DNA of 64,000 nucleotides from Lactuca virosa (taxonomy: Eukaryota; Streptophyta; Magnoliopsida; Asterales; Asteraceae): positions 242,897,019 through 242,961,018 of the forward strand of contig CAKMRJ010005523.1 of NCBI GenBank assembly GCA_928212115.1, given 5' to 3'. The first letter of the stretch is position 1. Every line of letters begins with the position of its first letter. The notes beneath the pieces are model-generated. The model was not told the DNA's origin. It did no database searches and saw nothing but the letters and a program-made list of their open reading frames with translations. The translations under genes were made by a program, and so were the position numbers. Shown here one piece after another: positions 10,675 to 22,299 of this stretch.

Positions 10675-12390
10675 CTAAGAATAGCTAGTTAAATGTAAAC
10701 CATAAACATAGTTTCATGCTTATATATTTTTATCATTGCATGATAAGATTTATAGGATAAGTTACATCTTTATAAACGTGGATATTCACAAATTTGACTA
10801 CCTTTTCAATATAGAATATCATGGTTCTAAAAAGCGTGCTATAGCGCGTCTTAAGGCGTGTCATGACGCGAGACGTGGTGTAGCCGTTACGAAACGCCCA
10901 AGGTGGGTTTGTTAAGTGTGACGCCCAAATAACGTGTCAAGGCGCGCCTTATCGCATTATTTGGGCATTAAATTAATTGAGTTATTTGGGCGATAAGGCG
11001 CGCCTTGACACGTTATTTGGGCGTCAAATTAATTGAGTTTTTGTTAACCTTGACCTTGCCGCCAAGCTCATCACTCACGTTATTTAGAACATTGATAAAT
11101 ATAAACAAATAATAATATTTTATCTAATTTATTGAAGTGATATCCTTTTCAGAAATAAACCCATTTTGAATAAAGAGCATATATACATTTAGATTTCTTT
11201 CATTTGCACAAAAAAAAAGTTAGAAAAAATCTCCACTCCTCTCAAAGATCGGTTTATATACCGATTATTTGAAGTAAATGACACCATTTATGGCATTGTA
11301 TAGAAATCTATTTTGGTTATTTTAAGTTTCTTTGATGTGTTGATCAATTTAGATCAAGACGTAGCATTTTGGACTCTCAAATGTTGTTTTTAAATTTTTA
11401 CAAGAAAATGTTTTGTACTTCTTTTGTTATGCTTATGGGGTAACCATAATTTAGTGAGCAAAGTGTTTTGAGACGTATTTCAAATTTGTTCTTTATATTT
11501 ATGATTTTGGAGTAATGATGCATGTTTTAAATACGTAAATGCGCTACATAAGCATATTGATGTGTATGGTTTCAAAATATTACTCAATTTGTCGTTTTTT
11601 TGTTGATACATGGTTGTTAAGGTCAAAGCATAATGGATCTAAAACGTCTAACAAGAATGGATATGAAAAGGCGTTCGTATCAATGATATTTTTAAACTAC
11701 TTCTAGCCCCAAAACCTTACAACGCATGCTAGACATATCACAGGAGTTTAGAGTTAAATTTGTCTAGATGGTTCCATAGCCATTTTCTGATCGATGAAGT
11801 CACCGACTCTATTGAATTTTTCGTAGTCCATTCGAGTTTAGGATTTGGGGGTTTATGTGTGTATTGTACTTTCTTTTATTTAATTGAAAGTATCGTACTT
11901 CATTTTATTTAATATATAAATGAAAGTATTCAATTTTTTTTTTTTTTATATTTTTTATTTCAATGATGGATATTACACTTGAACTACGATAAACTTTAGA
12001 TTAATATCACAACATACTTAACTTTGTGATTGCTAAATAACATTCAATTTGGTATGTAACCACTCGGTTAATTTCGTTGTGGACAACAAATAATGACACC
12101 GTATTTAGAGACATACGAGTAATAATTCTCATAAATTATTTGACGTTGATTTCATCATTTATATGCATAATATTTTTTGTGTTAGGACATTGGAAATACA
12201 TATATATTTGATTTAGCTGTAACCTAACCTTGGAAACCACCATGTTAACCAACACAAACATTGATATCGAAGTCAATTCCATACCATAACATGTGTAATC
12301 AACTGTAATATACCGCATAACATCATTGACCCATTACCAATATCTGATTATAAGGTACTTTTTAAATAATAGAATTATGTATTGAGATAA
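10675..12390. other. intergenic DNA, no gene seen
   Basis: Apart from the inverted repeat at 10920-11025 and the GC-richer segment before it (10835-10920, rich in GCGCG, GGCGTG and ACGCG words), nothing coding or family-specific is recognised. A repeated word around 11865-11930 (AAAGTATCGTACTT and GAAAGTATTC) is minor. Confidence 0.5.
10920..11025. repeat. perfect 36-bp inverted repeat with 34-bp spacer
   Basis: The arms at 10920-10955 and 10990-11025 are exact reverse complements. Each contains the 8-bp palindrome GGCGCGCC. The spacer (10956-10989) and the sequence after the right arm share AAATTAATTGAGTT as a direct repeat, so the structure may have arisen by a local inverted duplication. 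Confidence 0.9.
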
Positions 12391-12851
12391 TGTTGGGTTT
12401 TATTAGCATCAATACACATCAAGAAGGTAGCGGGATAATCTAGGAAATTGATCTAAGTGTAGATGCACCATAGATCTAGGTTTTAATAGTTATAGCAACG
12501 TACTTTAAAAATCAACAAAAGAAAGACATACTAACATCTTGGTTTCTTGTTTGAGATCTTGTGAATGCCACTTGATGCAAAGGAAGAAGGACCAAAAGTA
12601 GTTACCCTTTCCAAAAGCAAAAAACGAAGAACCCTAGAATATGGTTTAGTCAAAATTCTCCAACCCTATGAGAGAGGTTATAAATTTTATGTGGAGGGAG
12701 AGAGACAGAGTATGGACAGAATTTTCAAGGGAGATAACTTGCTCTAGGGTTTGAACCCTAGCAATATATTTATAGAAAGCTGATGAAACCCTAAATGATA
12801 CAAACTCTTATGGTTATTTTCTACATTTCCTTAATGCTATTTGTGTCATGA
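12391..12851 (-). repeat. copia-B 3' LTR, part 1
   Basis: Homologous to 48781-49541 (shared blocks include CACCATAGATCTAGGTTTTA and the AACCCTAG-rich segment). Starts TGTTGGG on the + strand. About 200 bp present in the partner LTR (roughly 49220-49430) is missing here. It is interrupted at 12851 by the gypsy solo LTR. Confidence 0.85.
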
Positions 12852-13703
12852 TGTAACGTCCGCATTGCTCACTAGACATAATTATAAAATTAGTATTTAC
12901 GTCGAACAAAAATTGTAATTTTTTATGAATAATTGAAGGATAATTATTTAAATATATGTGTTTATATATTATGTACATGGAAATTGGATGAGTATTGCGT
13001 GTGTATAATATCTGGGTACAATCTTATTTTAAAACTTAATAAATAGGGCTAAAAATAAACATAAAAAAGATTATTTAGGATAAATAATCTAAAAAAAGTC
13101 GTAGTAATCGTTATTATGAACTCGTGTATATAAAGAACGACCAAATATGACTTCGTATGAGGAAGTTATGATTTTTCGAAGTTTCGGTGCGACACAGTAC
13201 AACAGTGTGCGACATAGAAATTGAAATTAAAATTGGTTGATTGTTAGCCAAAACAATCTAAATGATAATCAAAGTACTCATAAATACCAATCCATCGATA
13301 TAAAGATAGTCGAAAACAAAGTTCGTATGAAGAAGTTATGAATTTTGCACGGTCTTTTGTAATATAATCTTCATATACTGTAAATTTAAAATAGGAAGAT
13401 AATTAGCCGACAGAGTATAAATGAAAGTTGTATTACTCGGAAATAGCTAACACGTGGATATAAAGAATGTCGAAAACAGAACTTGTATGTGAAAGTTATG
13501 AATTTTAGAAGATTGGAAATTTACCTGTGAAAAGTGATGGCGTGGCACCACCGGAGGGCGCCATGTGGCGAGGCTGAATGCCGTTCCTCGGAGGCGATGT
13601 GGCACAAAAATATCTTGACATGTGGCACTATAAAAACCAAGTCTTATACGCTGATGCGGCGAGGCTGAATGCCTATGGAGGACGCGGCGTGCCTCCTTGG
13701 GTT

Positions 13704-13713
13704 CTATATATAG
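13704..13713 (+). promoter_or_regulatory. TATA box of the gypsy solo LTR
   Basis: CTATATATAG followed by a CT-rich leader, in the position corresponding to CTATAAATAG in the Tekay-B LTRs. Confidence 0.5.
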
Positions 13714-15027
13714 CAACCGATTTTCACTAATTTCACTTACAATTCAAGTCCCTTTCTCACAAAATTTTCCCATCCTTCTTGAGTACAATTTCCTTAGTCT
13801 TTTGGAGTGTTTTAGCAGAGCTCTGAGTCATCAGAGATTCTAACAAATAGAAGCTTTCGGGTCGGAGTCCTGTCTGCGAACTTTCCAAACTTTTATGAGA
13901 AAAACTCAGTAAGTTAAGCTGCACTTATATTGCTTTAAGTGTACCTTATATTTATGTTATAATTGTTATTATGAACCTATAAATAATATTTATCAGTGAT
14001 TCCAGTCATAACATTGATTGATCTACTTACAAGGGTGATGTATAGGCTAGATTTAGTGAGGTGTTTAAAGTGGATTTTCCAAATAATATACTCTGTATTC
14101 CAAAGGGATCATACCTCCAATATGATCTTAATTGGTTATTCTTTATCAACTAGATCTTGATGTATTCATTGGGATCGTTGAGGAATCTAAACTATTGTTA
14201 TTATAGTCGCGAAAATTATGAAACAAAGACTTAGTAATATTTATATCTAGACCTTTTGAAAGGAAAAAATTAAGGTGTTAGACGAAGCGCTTCCCTAATT
14301 GCAAGTCATCCACTTTTAACAATGGGTGCATAGTTATTTTCATCTTACACATAAATATAAAGTATTTAAAAGATTAAATAATATAGGTGCTTATTATATG
14401 TGTTCAAGATACCTGTATTAGATGAATTAATATGACATGATTTTACTTGGTTTAATCGTATATGTATTTTATCGTAATTTTAATACATTGGGTAGAAAAG
14501 GGTTGTGAAAGATGAAATAATAAAGGTGAGCTCGTGACCATTAAGGTACTATTGTACCAAGGGTGACGAGTCATCTAACAGAGTATAAATGATGACTACA
14601 GACTATTCTAGACAATCCAATGGAACACTGGCAGGCTCGTAACCTGTATGTGTTAATGAACTATGCATTCATTCGGCGTACCCTATCCCCCATCGTTTCC
14701 TTATTGACATGTATTGCTAAGGAATCCCCGAATCAATATTGTTTACTTGTTGCTTACAACGATCCTTTAGGATAGACCCCCTTGAGATCATCATTTTTGG
14801 ATCAGGGAGTGAGAATAACAGGAATGAGTGATTGGGTTAAACTGTTTGATGTGAAATATATAATTAAAGAATTTAATTATTGTGGCTTGAAAACCCTATG
14901 TGTTCACTAGGCTCCCAAGTCTGACCCACTGGTTTCTTTGTATCATAGTTAGCGGTACGAAGGCGCAAGGATAATGAGTTTAAATCTGCTAAGAGATTTA
15001 AGGAGTTTCTAGACCATTAGTATAATA

Positions 15028-15290
15028 CTCCCTCCGTCCCAAATTAATAGTCCATGTTTCCTTTTTTGGTTTGTCCCAAAATAATTGTCCACTTCTAAAA
15101 ATAAATGTCATTTTTACCAAAATACCATTCATTATTAGTTAAACTATAATTGAATTAAATGCAACTATCATATAATTAAATGTAGCAAAAGGGTATAATT
15201 ATAATTTCATTTAATAAAGTTAATGGTAATTAATGTTTCCTTAATCTGTGTGTTTTTTGTCTGTGAACAATAATTTTGGGACGTAGGGAG
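15028..15290. mobile_element. Stowaway-like (Tc1/mariner) MITE
   Basis: The 263-bp unit has ends CTCCCTCCGTCCC and, reversed, CTCCCTACGTCCC, flanked by TA on both sides (15026-15027, 15291-15292). The TA duplication and the CTCCCTCCGT terminus are the hallmark of plant Stowaway MITEs. It is nested inside the solo LTR and is absent from the matching part of the Tekay-B LTRs. Confidence 0.9.
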
Positions 15291-15495
15291 TAAATTATTG
15301 TAAGACATGTAATGACTAGTTTATGTTTATGTTTCTGTATTGGTTATGAGAACTCACGTGTTTAATTACAAATCTTCGAAAATGTTTTTATAAATGTTAT
15401 GAGACAAATTTCACATTAATAATACTCTATTTTAAATAAGCATAAAGAAAATATCTTCTTTTTTTGGGTCATCAAATTTGGGATGTCACACATGA

Positions 15496-15570
15496 GGTCA
15501 AACCAAAAGACCCGACCATTATTAGAAATATTACCAAAACAATTACTGACATTGGACACCATTTCCAATA
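15496..15570 (-). repeat. copia-B 3' LTR, part 2
   Basis: Continues the LTR after the solo-LTR insertion and matches about 49467-49540 (shared AAAACAATTA, GACATT and GACAC words). It ends at a decayed TG terminus before the polypurine tract. Confidence 0.8.
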
Positions 15571-15580
15571 TTCTCCCACT
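15571..15580 (-). promoter_or_regulatory. copia-B polypurine tract
   Basis: Reads AGTGGGAGAA on the minus strand, next to the 3' LTR, as in copia-A and copia-C. Confidence 0.7.
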
Positions 15581-16285
15581 TGTACAAGTCGTTAACTTCC
15601 CAAGGTCTTAATATTTCACTAACAATCAACATAGAGTAGTCATCCAATGCAATTGCCAAACTCTGATCATAATCAAAACTTAGTCCTTAGATAACTGAAC
15701 AAATATTCATTTGTTCCAGATATCTTTAAGAACATGAGACATGGATAATGATCAATCTCATTTTTCTACATTCTGTTTCCAAGTTAACAATTTATGACGA
15801 TCACATCCGACTTCTAAATCGAACACCTCAATTTAGTCATGGCTCGGACAAGCACTTCAGATTTCAACAACAAATCATCGATGGGCCCACATATATCGCT
15901 TCCGAGTTACGAGAAAGAAGAAATAAACTTTGACTGTATATTTTTTATCTACTCGTCTAATCATGCATGGAATACCCTTTATCGCCACCAGCTACGAATA
16001 GCGTTGGAGCACATCAACGCACAACAGATTTTGCAAAAAAAATCCTATATGTATCTTGGTTTGTAAAATAAAAGATATTGTCATCTTAGAATCGCTCATG
16101 ACTAGATCCATGAAGTAGTCTTTAAGTGCGTTTTGTTCCAATAGTTAAAATATCACATTAAATCATTGTCTAGTCTCATGCCAATGGTCCTCACATGACC
16201 ATCATGTTTCTTTCTTAGATAGTGGTTTCATGAAAGGATCACCAGGAGTATCCTTAGATGAGTAGGTGGACAATATATTTATATC
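15581..16285 (-). pseudogene. copia-B 3' UTR and RNase H C-terminal remnant
   Basis: On the minus strand, bases from about 16285 down to 16190 encode the end of copia RNase H (DTPGDPFMKPLSKKET, then a GHVR-like block with stops). The rest is 3' untranslated sequence, including the conserved block at 15872-15900 shared with copia-A and copia-C. The central part of RNase H is missing at the boundary with the CACTA-like fragment. Confidence 0.65.
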
Positions 16286-17366
16286 CATAGCTAAATACAA
16301 AAAATGCCATTTTAGAATCTAAATGTGTGACTAAAAATAACATTAGTCATGTTTTAATTTAATATACGTGACTTAAAACTAAATAATATTATCAATGATA
16401 GATAATTGTGTGTCAAAATCATAACAATCTGTCATGTATTAGTACCTTCATTATAGGTTTTGCGATAGTCATAGTTATAAAAACATTATTTGACTATAAG
16501 ACATTTACAAGTATTGTTTAAATACGTGTTTGTGACTATAATACAAACAATAGTCACACTCAGCAAGTTTTGGGAGTCTAAATAGTAAAATAGGTCATAC
16601 CTAAAACAAATTAGTGTGGTCATAAAGTCAATATTGACTACAGTTTTGTGTCCATAAATCAATTTTAGTAACTTTTTCATTGATTTTCTATGTCGAAAAA
16701 AAATAAAATAGTTACACTTATAACTTTTTATATGTCTGAATGATAACAACGGTCATGATAAATAATACGCATATGGCTTTAAGTTATGTTATAACAATAG
16801 TTAAAAAAATTATGTGTCTTTAAAATACTTCTTGTCATGTTTCGCTTAATTATGTGTCTCTAAATGATAAACAATAGTCATAATAAACAATTTTTTTGTG
16901 ACAAGTTATTAGCAAAACGCCACAGTGAAAAGAAAATTCATGTGGTCATTTGGTGAATATGGTCATGCTTTGATTAATTGTACATCTCTAAAAGATAACC
17001 AATAGTCATAATAAATAATTTTTTGTGTGACAAATTATTAGCAAAACGTCACAGTGAAAAATTTTCATGTCACCATTCAGTGAAAGACAGTCACAAAAAT
17101 AACTAAAATGTGTGTCTAGAAATGGTTTATAGCCACAATATTGGATAAAATGATTGAGTACAGCAACAAAAATCGCTACCCAATAGCCACACTTTTATGC
17201 TACGATCACAATTTTTCATATGATACAACCACTAAATTTTAAAGTGGTCGTATGGTGCCTACAATGGCGTCACCTTCCGTCACACTTTCAGTGAAAAAAT
17301 AAAATGTCACTATACGCATATGGTCACACTTTTATGGTGTGTCCGTAGGTCATTTTTGTACTAGTG
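16286..17366. mobile_element. possible CACTA-like non-autonomous DNA transposon
   Basis: The right end, read inward from 17366, is CACTAGTACAAAAATGACC, a good CACTA terminus. The left end near 16286 (CATAGCTAAATACAAAAAAT) matches only weakly. The interior has repeated blocks in both orientations (AATAGTCATAATAAA; AGCAAAACGCCACAGTGAAAA at about 16911 and a near copy at 17040), as in subterminal CACTA repeats. It separates two parts of the copia-B RNase H. The 3-bp flanks (ATC, TTC) do not match, so borders are uncertain. Confidence 0.45.
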
Positions 17367-17946
17367 TTCTGCTTGGAACTTTTCCATGTAACAAATCCTC
17401 CATTCAATAAGAACACCCAGCCTGACTGTGAACATTGTATGTGTCAGTCTGGAAACTTGTAACTTATAACTCTTATTTACCTCTCTATACTAAAAACACA
17501 TCCTTAGTTATTTTCAGATAATTACAGATATTCTTTATTGTCATCCAATGACTATTGCCATGGTTCTCTTAATATCGACGCACCATGCTCAAAGCATAAG
17601 AGATATCAGGTCTAGTATATGTCATGACATACATGATAAATACTATAGCAAAAACCTATGAGACTCGACTCATTCTTTCCATTTCCCCAGTTGTACTGGG
17701 CGATTGATCCTTACTCAATCTTATGCCATGTTGCATGGGTAGATACCCTTTCTTAGAATCTCCCATTCTAACCTTTTCAAAACTTTATTTGAGTATGTAC
17801 TTTGGCTTAGTCTAATTAAACGTTTAGATCTACCCATATGGATGCTTATTCCCAATATATGAGCTGCTTCTCCTAGGTCCTTTATAGAGAAACACTTCCC
17901 AAGCCAAGTATTCACACTTTGAAACATTGGAATGTTGTTTTCTATA
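17367..17946 (-). pseudogene. copia-B RT C-terminal and RNase H N-terminal remnant
   Basis: The minus-strand frame at 17721-17946 reads NNIPMFQSVNTWLGKCFSIK and then DLGEAAHILGI, the part of copia RT right after the catalytic YVDD. Further left are remnants of the MYAMT...TRPD block (about 17600-17640) and of the RNase H SQAGCSY...LHGKVPS stretch (about 17370-17440) with stops. It continues the RT that breaks off at 25791 across the Athila-type insertion. Confidence 0.8.
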
Positions 17947-18934
17947 AGGAGTGTTAAACCGGTTTTCTCACCCGATTTAAGCAAATAATTTTTTCACTGC
18001 TGGTTGTACTAAAAATATAGCACAGGGAAGCAGGGTCGAATCCTCAGGGGCATAGCCCAACGGTCAATGCCTTTTTGCACCAGACACATTCTAGTCAAAA
18101 CATATTTTATAAAAGGGGGATTTTGAATTAAACTAAAAACTTAAAAAATGGAATGATATTAAATTAAACGAAAATCAATAATAAAAACGATTTCTGTTCT
18201 GCTACGACTTTCCTGATCATGCAATCAGTTCATATCTGGTTGTTTGAGATGTGTTCTATCTAAGCTGGTACTGAGAAAAACTAACAAGCTCTAGTATCAT
18301 CTCTTTTACCTAAATTAGTTGACCAAAACAAGCTCTTTGAATTAACCTTAACTTTTTACTGTTCAATTAAACGAGCTCTTAATTAAATCAGAAAAGCAAC
18401 TTTATGATCTGTGTAAAATTCCCAGCAATATCCAATACTTCTCACAAGCTCAGAAGCGTAAAGATATGATTTTTTTACTGTTTATATCAGAGTTAAATCC
18501 CAAAACGGAACCAATATGATATTTGGTACTTTTACTAGTTGACAAGAACAATTACAGATTCTATTAACTGATTAACTGGTATGATAAAATCCCTAGCTAG
18601 GTGATCAGACTAACATGAATTTAAAAGCAAACATTCATTAAGTTCAAAATGGAAAAATCTAGATAGAAACACGAAACTAAAACCATATCTGAAAACTAAT
18701 CACATGAAAAGTACTAGTCTATGTAGAACTGAAAACTAAGATTTAGCCATACATGGCTAAAAACGGAACTAAACTAGATAACATAAACATTTACTGAATA
18801 ATCTAGATAAACTAAATGTGTGAGATGATTCGCAGCTTCAGATCTTCAAAAATTGCTAAAAGGTATCAGAAATTGTCTTCAGAAGAGTATTCTGCCGTCT
18901 GGAATCGTCTCCCCTACGAATATGAAAGTCAGGG

Positions 18935-18945
18935 TCCTATTTATA
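18935..18945 (-). promoter_or_regulatory. TATA box of Athila-type 3' LTR
   Basis: CATATAAATAG on the minus strand. The sister LTR has the matching site at 25027-25037. Confidence 0.45.
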
Positions 18946-18977
18946 TGCGAGAGGGAAACTTCCGGAGAAAGAAACCG

Positions 18978-19245
18978 AAAAATGCGATCGCAGGTTAGTT
19001 ATATGTGATCGTAGGTTTTTGAATTTTTGCCAGATTTGCCCCTAAATGATGCTTGATGTTATTTTTGACGTTAACTGGATCTTTTGGCCATTTATGCGAT
19101 TGTAGGTATGCTATGTGCGATCGCAGGTTTTGGGTTTTTTTCTTCAGATGCCTTCCAGATAACTTATTCTGACTCTGGGAACTTCGTGACAAAAATGCGA
19201 TCGCAGAAAAACATGTGATCACATTTTTTGGCCTATGTAATCGCA
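18978..19245. repeat. cluster of TGCGATCGCA palindromes in the LTR
   Basis: Seven variants of TGYGATCRCA in about 265 bp, near 18981, 19003, 19083, 19107, 19193, 19213 and 19233. A corresponding cluster lies at about 25072-25340 in the other LTR. Confidence 0.8.
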
Positions 19246-19704
19246 TTCTTGGCCTTTTTCACAAACATGAAAGTCGTTCGAATTTTTTCTAGTTTTCAGA
19301 ACATTTTGAATCTCGTTAATCGAAGTTACGGCTCATGAGATATGGTCAAAATACTGACAGGGGTCAGAGCTGCCAGCATCATCCTTTAGCTTCAGATTGT
19401 AGCAATCTATCTTCGTATGATCAATTCGATCGAATGTTACTTGACCAAAACATCTTCCAAGCATTCCTCAACATCCTCCTTTAGTTCCAACTCCATTTAG
19501 GCTCCAAATATGCATCCAGCTGCTCCCAAAGTACTGCTCCACTCGAACTTTCTGAACTTGACACAAAAAATGCTAGCAGTACGAGAATTCTAATAAAATA
19601 CATGAGCTAAACTTTATTTAAACAAATGAGATGCAAATATACAAAATATGATGCTAAATGATAATAAAAACTACCCTAAAAGATGCATAAAATTGCTTCT
19701 ATCA

Positions 19705-19719
19705 AATATCCCCAAGCTT
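19705..19719 (-). promoter_or_regulatory. Athila-type polypurine tract
   Basis: Reads AAGCTTGGGGATATT on the minus strand and abuts the 3' LTR. Confidence 0.65.
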
Positions 19720-21300
19720 GACCTTACTTGCCCTCAAGTAAGAAAAAGATAAAACATTATAAACAAATGGAAAGATGTAGATGAGCTAAAAAGAATTTAA
19801 AATAAAATAAAGGAAACTAAAAACTTAAACTAAAATACTTCACTCTTTTTTTTCTCACATGATCAGATTTCACAACGAGAAAGCTCCAATGAAATCACTA
19901 CCTAGACAACAGTCTCAATACTTTTATTGCATATTCATAATTCATATTTAAAGTCAAACCAAGCTTGAGCAAATATTTTTATGCCGAATTAAATTTGTGA
20001 AAACAGTGTATTTTTAAAAATAATTTCATAAAAATTCGTTTATAAAAACTTAGCTTGACCAACCCCTCCTTTTTTCTGAACTCATCCAGTAAACGCGGTA
20101 AGCTCCATTATTGACAGAAAATCCAAGCTTAACCCTATGATTTCACTATCGAGGGATCAATCTCATTATACCACACATCTTATTTGTCTTGATCAACTCT
20201 TCAGATTTAACTTTCTTGCTTCTTGATTTCGACTTGAACTTGACTTGGATTTAACTTTGAATTGCAGATTTCTTCAAGTTGCTTGATGTACCATTTCTAA
20301 CATATATTGACTGAGCGCGGATTTTACTTTGAGGCCCACCATATCTTCAATACTTCAAAAATGATAATAAAGTGTGGGTATAAGAAGAGTTCCATCCTAA
20401 CCTAAAAAGATGCAAAAACTATATGGTTCAGTACTTCAAGGAAAGGAAATGGTTATCCAATCTAGGTTCCTTTTACAGCATTTAAGGAAATTATTTTCAA
20501 AACACTGTTCGTTTTTCCATCTCACACTTCCATTGTAAAAATTATCCGACTCTTATGTTGGTTCATATAAAAAACATTTAAAGCACTTGAAAAGATAATT
20601 TTTAAAATTGATTGTAATGAGACTATTATTTTCGGTAACTATCACACTTCATCTTAACAGAGCTATCGAATGTAAAAAGATATCCTCATATCATGTAAAA
20701 ATTTTAATTTTTTTGAAATTTTTTCAAAATTTTTATATCTAGAAAATAAAAAAAAACTAAAAAAAACTAGAAATAAAAATCTTTTTGGGTTTTTTTTTCT
20801 CTTTATGAATGCAGAAAAATAAAAACAGAAAATAAAATATTTTTGGATTTTTGGATTTTTTTTTTTTATGTGCAAATACAATGCAAAAAGAAAAATAAAG
20901 ATTTGAAAATTTTAGCCTAAAAAACTGAAAATTTAAAATTTTTAACAAAAAATGCAAATTTGCACACTAACCCCCTCGCCACTCTTAAAATGATGCATTG
21001 TCCTCAATGCTTAGAGAGGAATGAACAACTCGGTAAAGAAAATAAAAACAAAAGGTGCAGCTAGGAATGAATGTACCTGATAAGTTGCATAAAATTCTGA
21101 TTTTGACGATGATGTTGACGGAAAATCTGAATTTCAGCAACTCTGTCGATCCTCTGATTTCCCCAAGCTTGCTTGGGACTGCAACCATTTCTTTATTGAA
21201 AGCGTAAAAAAAACTAAAACTACTCATCGGTTGCCTCCCAGAAAGTTGTCCATTTTTAAAGTCGTTGGCTCGACTTTGCCCAACCAGATTTGTTAACTGG
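19720..21300 (-). other. Athila-type 3' internal non-coding region
   Basis: No pol domain is visible. Bases 20690-20950 are extreme A/T homopolymer-rich sequence, so lysine/phenylalanine-rich frames there are artefacts. Minus-strand sequence near 20975-21010 (GCATTGAGGACAATGCATC) and near 21225-21250 (CTTTCTGGGAGGCAACC) resembles the conserved Athila segment after the integrase stop. Confidence 0.6.
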
Positions 21301-21397
21301 TGTGGTTGAGACTTCTCTGAAGCTCAACTCTTTTCCTTGTCACTCCAGATCCCTTCAAATATGGTAAGATTGGTGGGTCTGGAACTTGTTCAGCAAA

Positions 21398-22009
21398 CTA
21401 GAAAGACTCCAGATTGTTTTCAGATAAGTCTTTCAGATGATTAGACTTCTTTCTCTTTCTGTTCTTCTTTTTCTTCCTAGAAATCGTCTCCTTCTTTTCT
21501 TCAAACTGTCTTCTTTTCAATTTTTTCTTTTCAGGAACTTCCTCAACAGAAATCATTACTTTTTCTTGAATCCTTTTTCCAGATGTCCTCTTTTCTTCAT
21601 CTTCTGATGTGTCTGATAAATTCTTATCTACAAATATTCCTTGCATAGAGATATTAGAAAACTCACATCAGCCCTCAGATAAAGGACTGTTGGTACCCAA
21701 ATAATTGACAGAAATAAAAGGAAAATTATCATCATTAATTTTAAAATTAACCACTTCCTCATCAAACTCCACTGAAATCGTGCCATTAAAAACATCTATT
21801 TTTGTTTTTGCAGTTTTCATAAATGACCTTCCCAAAATGATAGAGTTTGTATCTGAAGTGTCCAAATTACCCATGTCCAAAATATAAAAATCAGCAGGAA
21901 AAATCAAATTATCCACTTGGACAATAACATCCTCCAGTACACCTTTTGGGTGTACTATTGAGTGGTCAACCAACTGGATAATTGTCACGGTCTTTTGTAA
22001 AGTTCCCAT
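21398..22009 (-). pseudogene. Athila-type protease remnant and Lys-rich linker
   Basis: The minus-strand frame 22009-21668 matches the Athila aspartic-protease C-terminal half: VHPKGVLEDVIVQVDNLIFP, then DFYILDMG, then IILGRSFMKTAKTKIDVFNG. The catalytic Asp part is not in this frame. The following frame (21646-21398) is a lysine/glutamate-rich linker with no recognised fold. In intact relatives RT follows here; in this copy the next recognisable sequence is the post-integrase region. Confidence 0.75.
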
Positions 22010-22299
22010 TTTTAATTTTCAAAAATAGAATAGGGAAGGACATTGACTGAAGCTCCTAAGTCAAGCATGGCTTTTGGAAAATTAAGGTTCCCCAATTTAC
22101 AAGGAATTGAGAAAATTCCCGGATCCTTGAACTTTGGAGGCAAATCTTTTTGCAAAATTAAAGAAATATTTTTTTCCAGCTTTTATAGTTTCATTAAATT
22201 TCATTTTTTCTTAGAAATACATCAATTTTTCAGAAACTTGGCATAACGAGAAATGTGTTTTATAACATCTAAAAGTGGAAGATTTACCTCAACCTTACA

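Larger units (their letters stand above)
12852..15490 (+). mobile_element. gypsy (Tekay-B-like) solo LTR
   Basis: Starts TGTAACGTCCGCA and ends GGGATGTCACA, like the Tekay-B LTRs at 56028 and 60960, and shares internal blocks such as AAGTTATGAATTTT and TAAATGAAAGTTGTA. The flanking CATGA at 12847-12851 and 15491-15495 is a perfect 5-bp target duplication. There is no internal region, so it is the product of LTR-LTR recombination. Without the MITE it is about 2.37 kb, close to the 2.36-kb Tekay-B LTR. Confidence 0.9.
17952..19704 (-). repeat. Athila-type 3' LTR
   Basis: 1753 bp, homologous to 24183-25785. It is longer than its partner because about 150 bp around 18650-18800 is absent from the other LTR. 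Contains the cluster of GCGATCGC-type palindromes. Confidence 0.88.

Noticed and set aside
12565..12747. 60-codon plus-strand frame
   Set aside because: Lies inside the copia-B LTR, antisense to it; the same region in the partner LTR is not open.
20663..20957. Lys/Phe-rich minus-strand frames
   Set aside because: Low-complexity A/T homopolymer sequence in the Athila-type interior.
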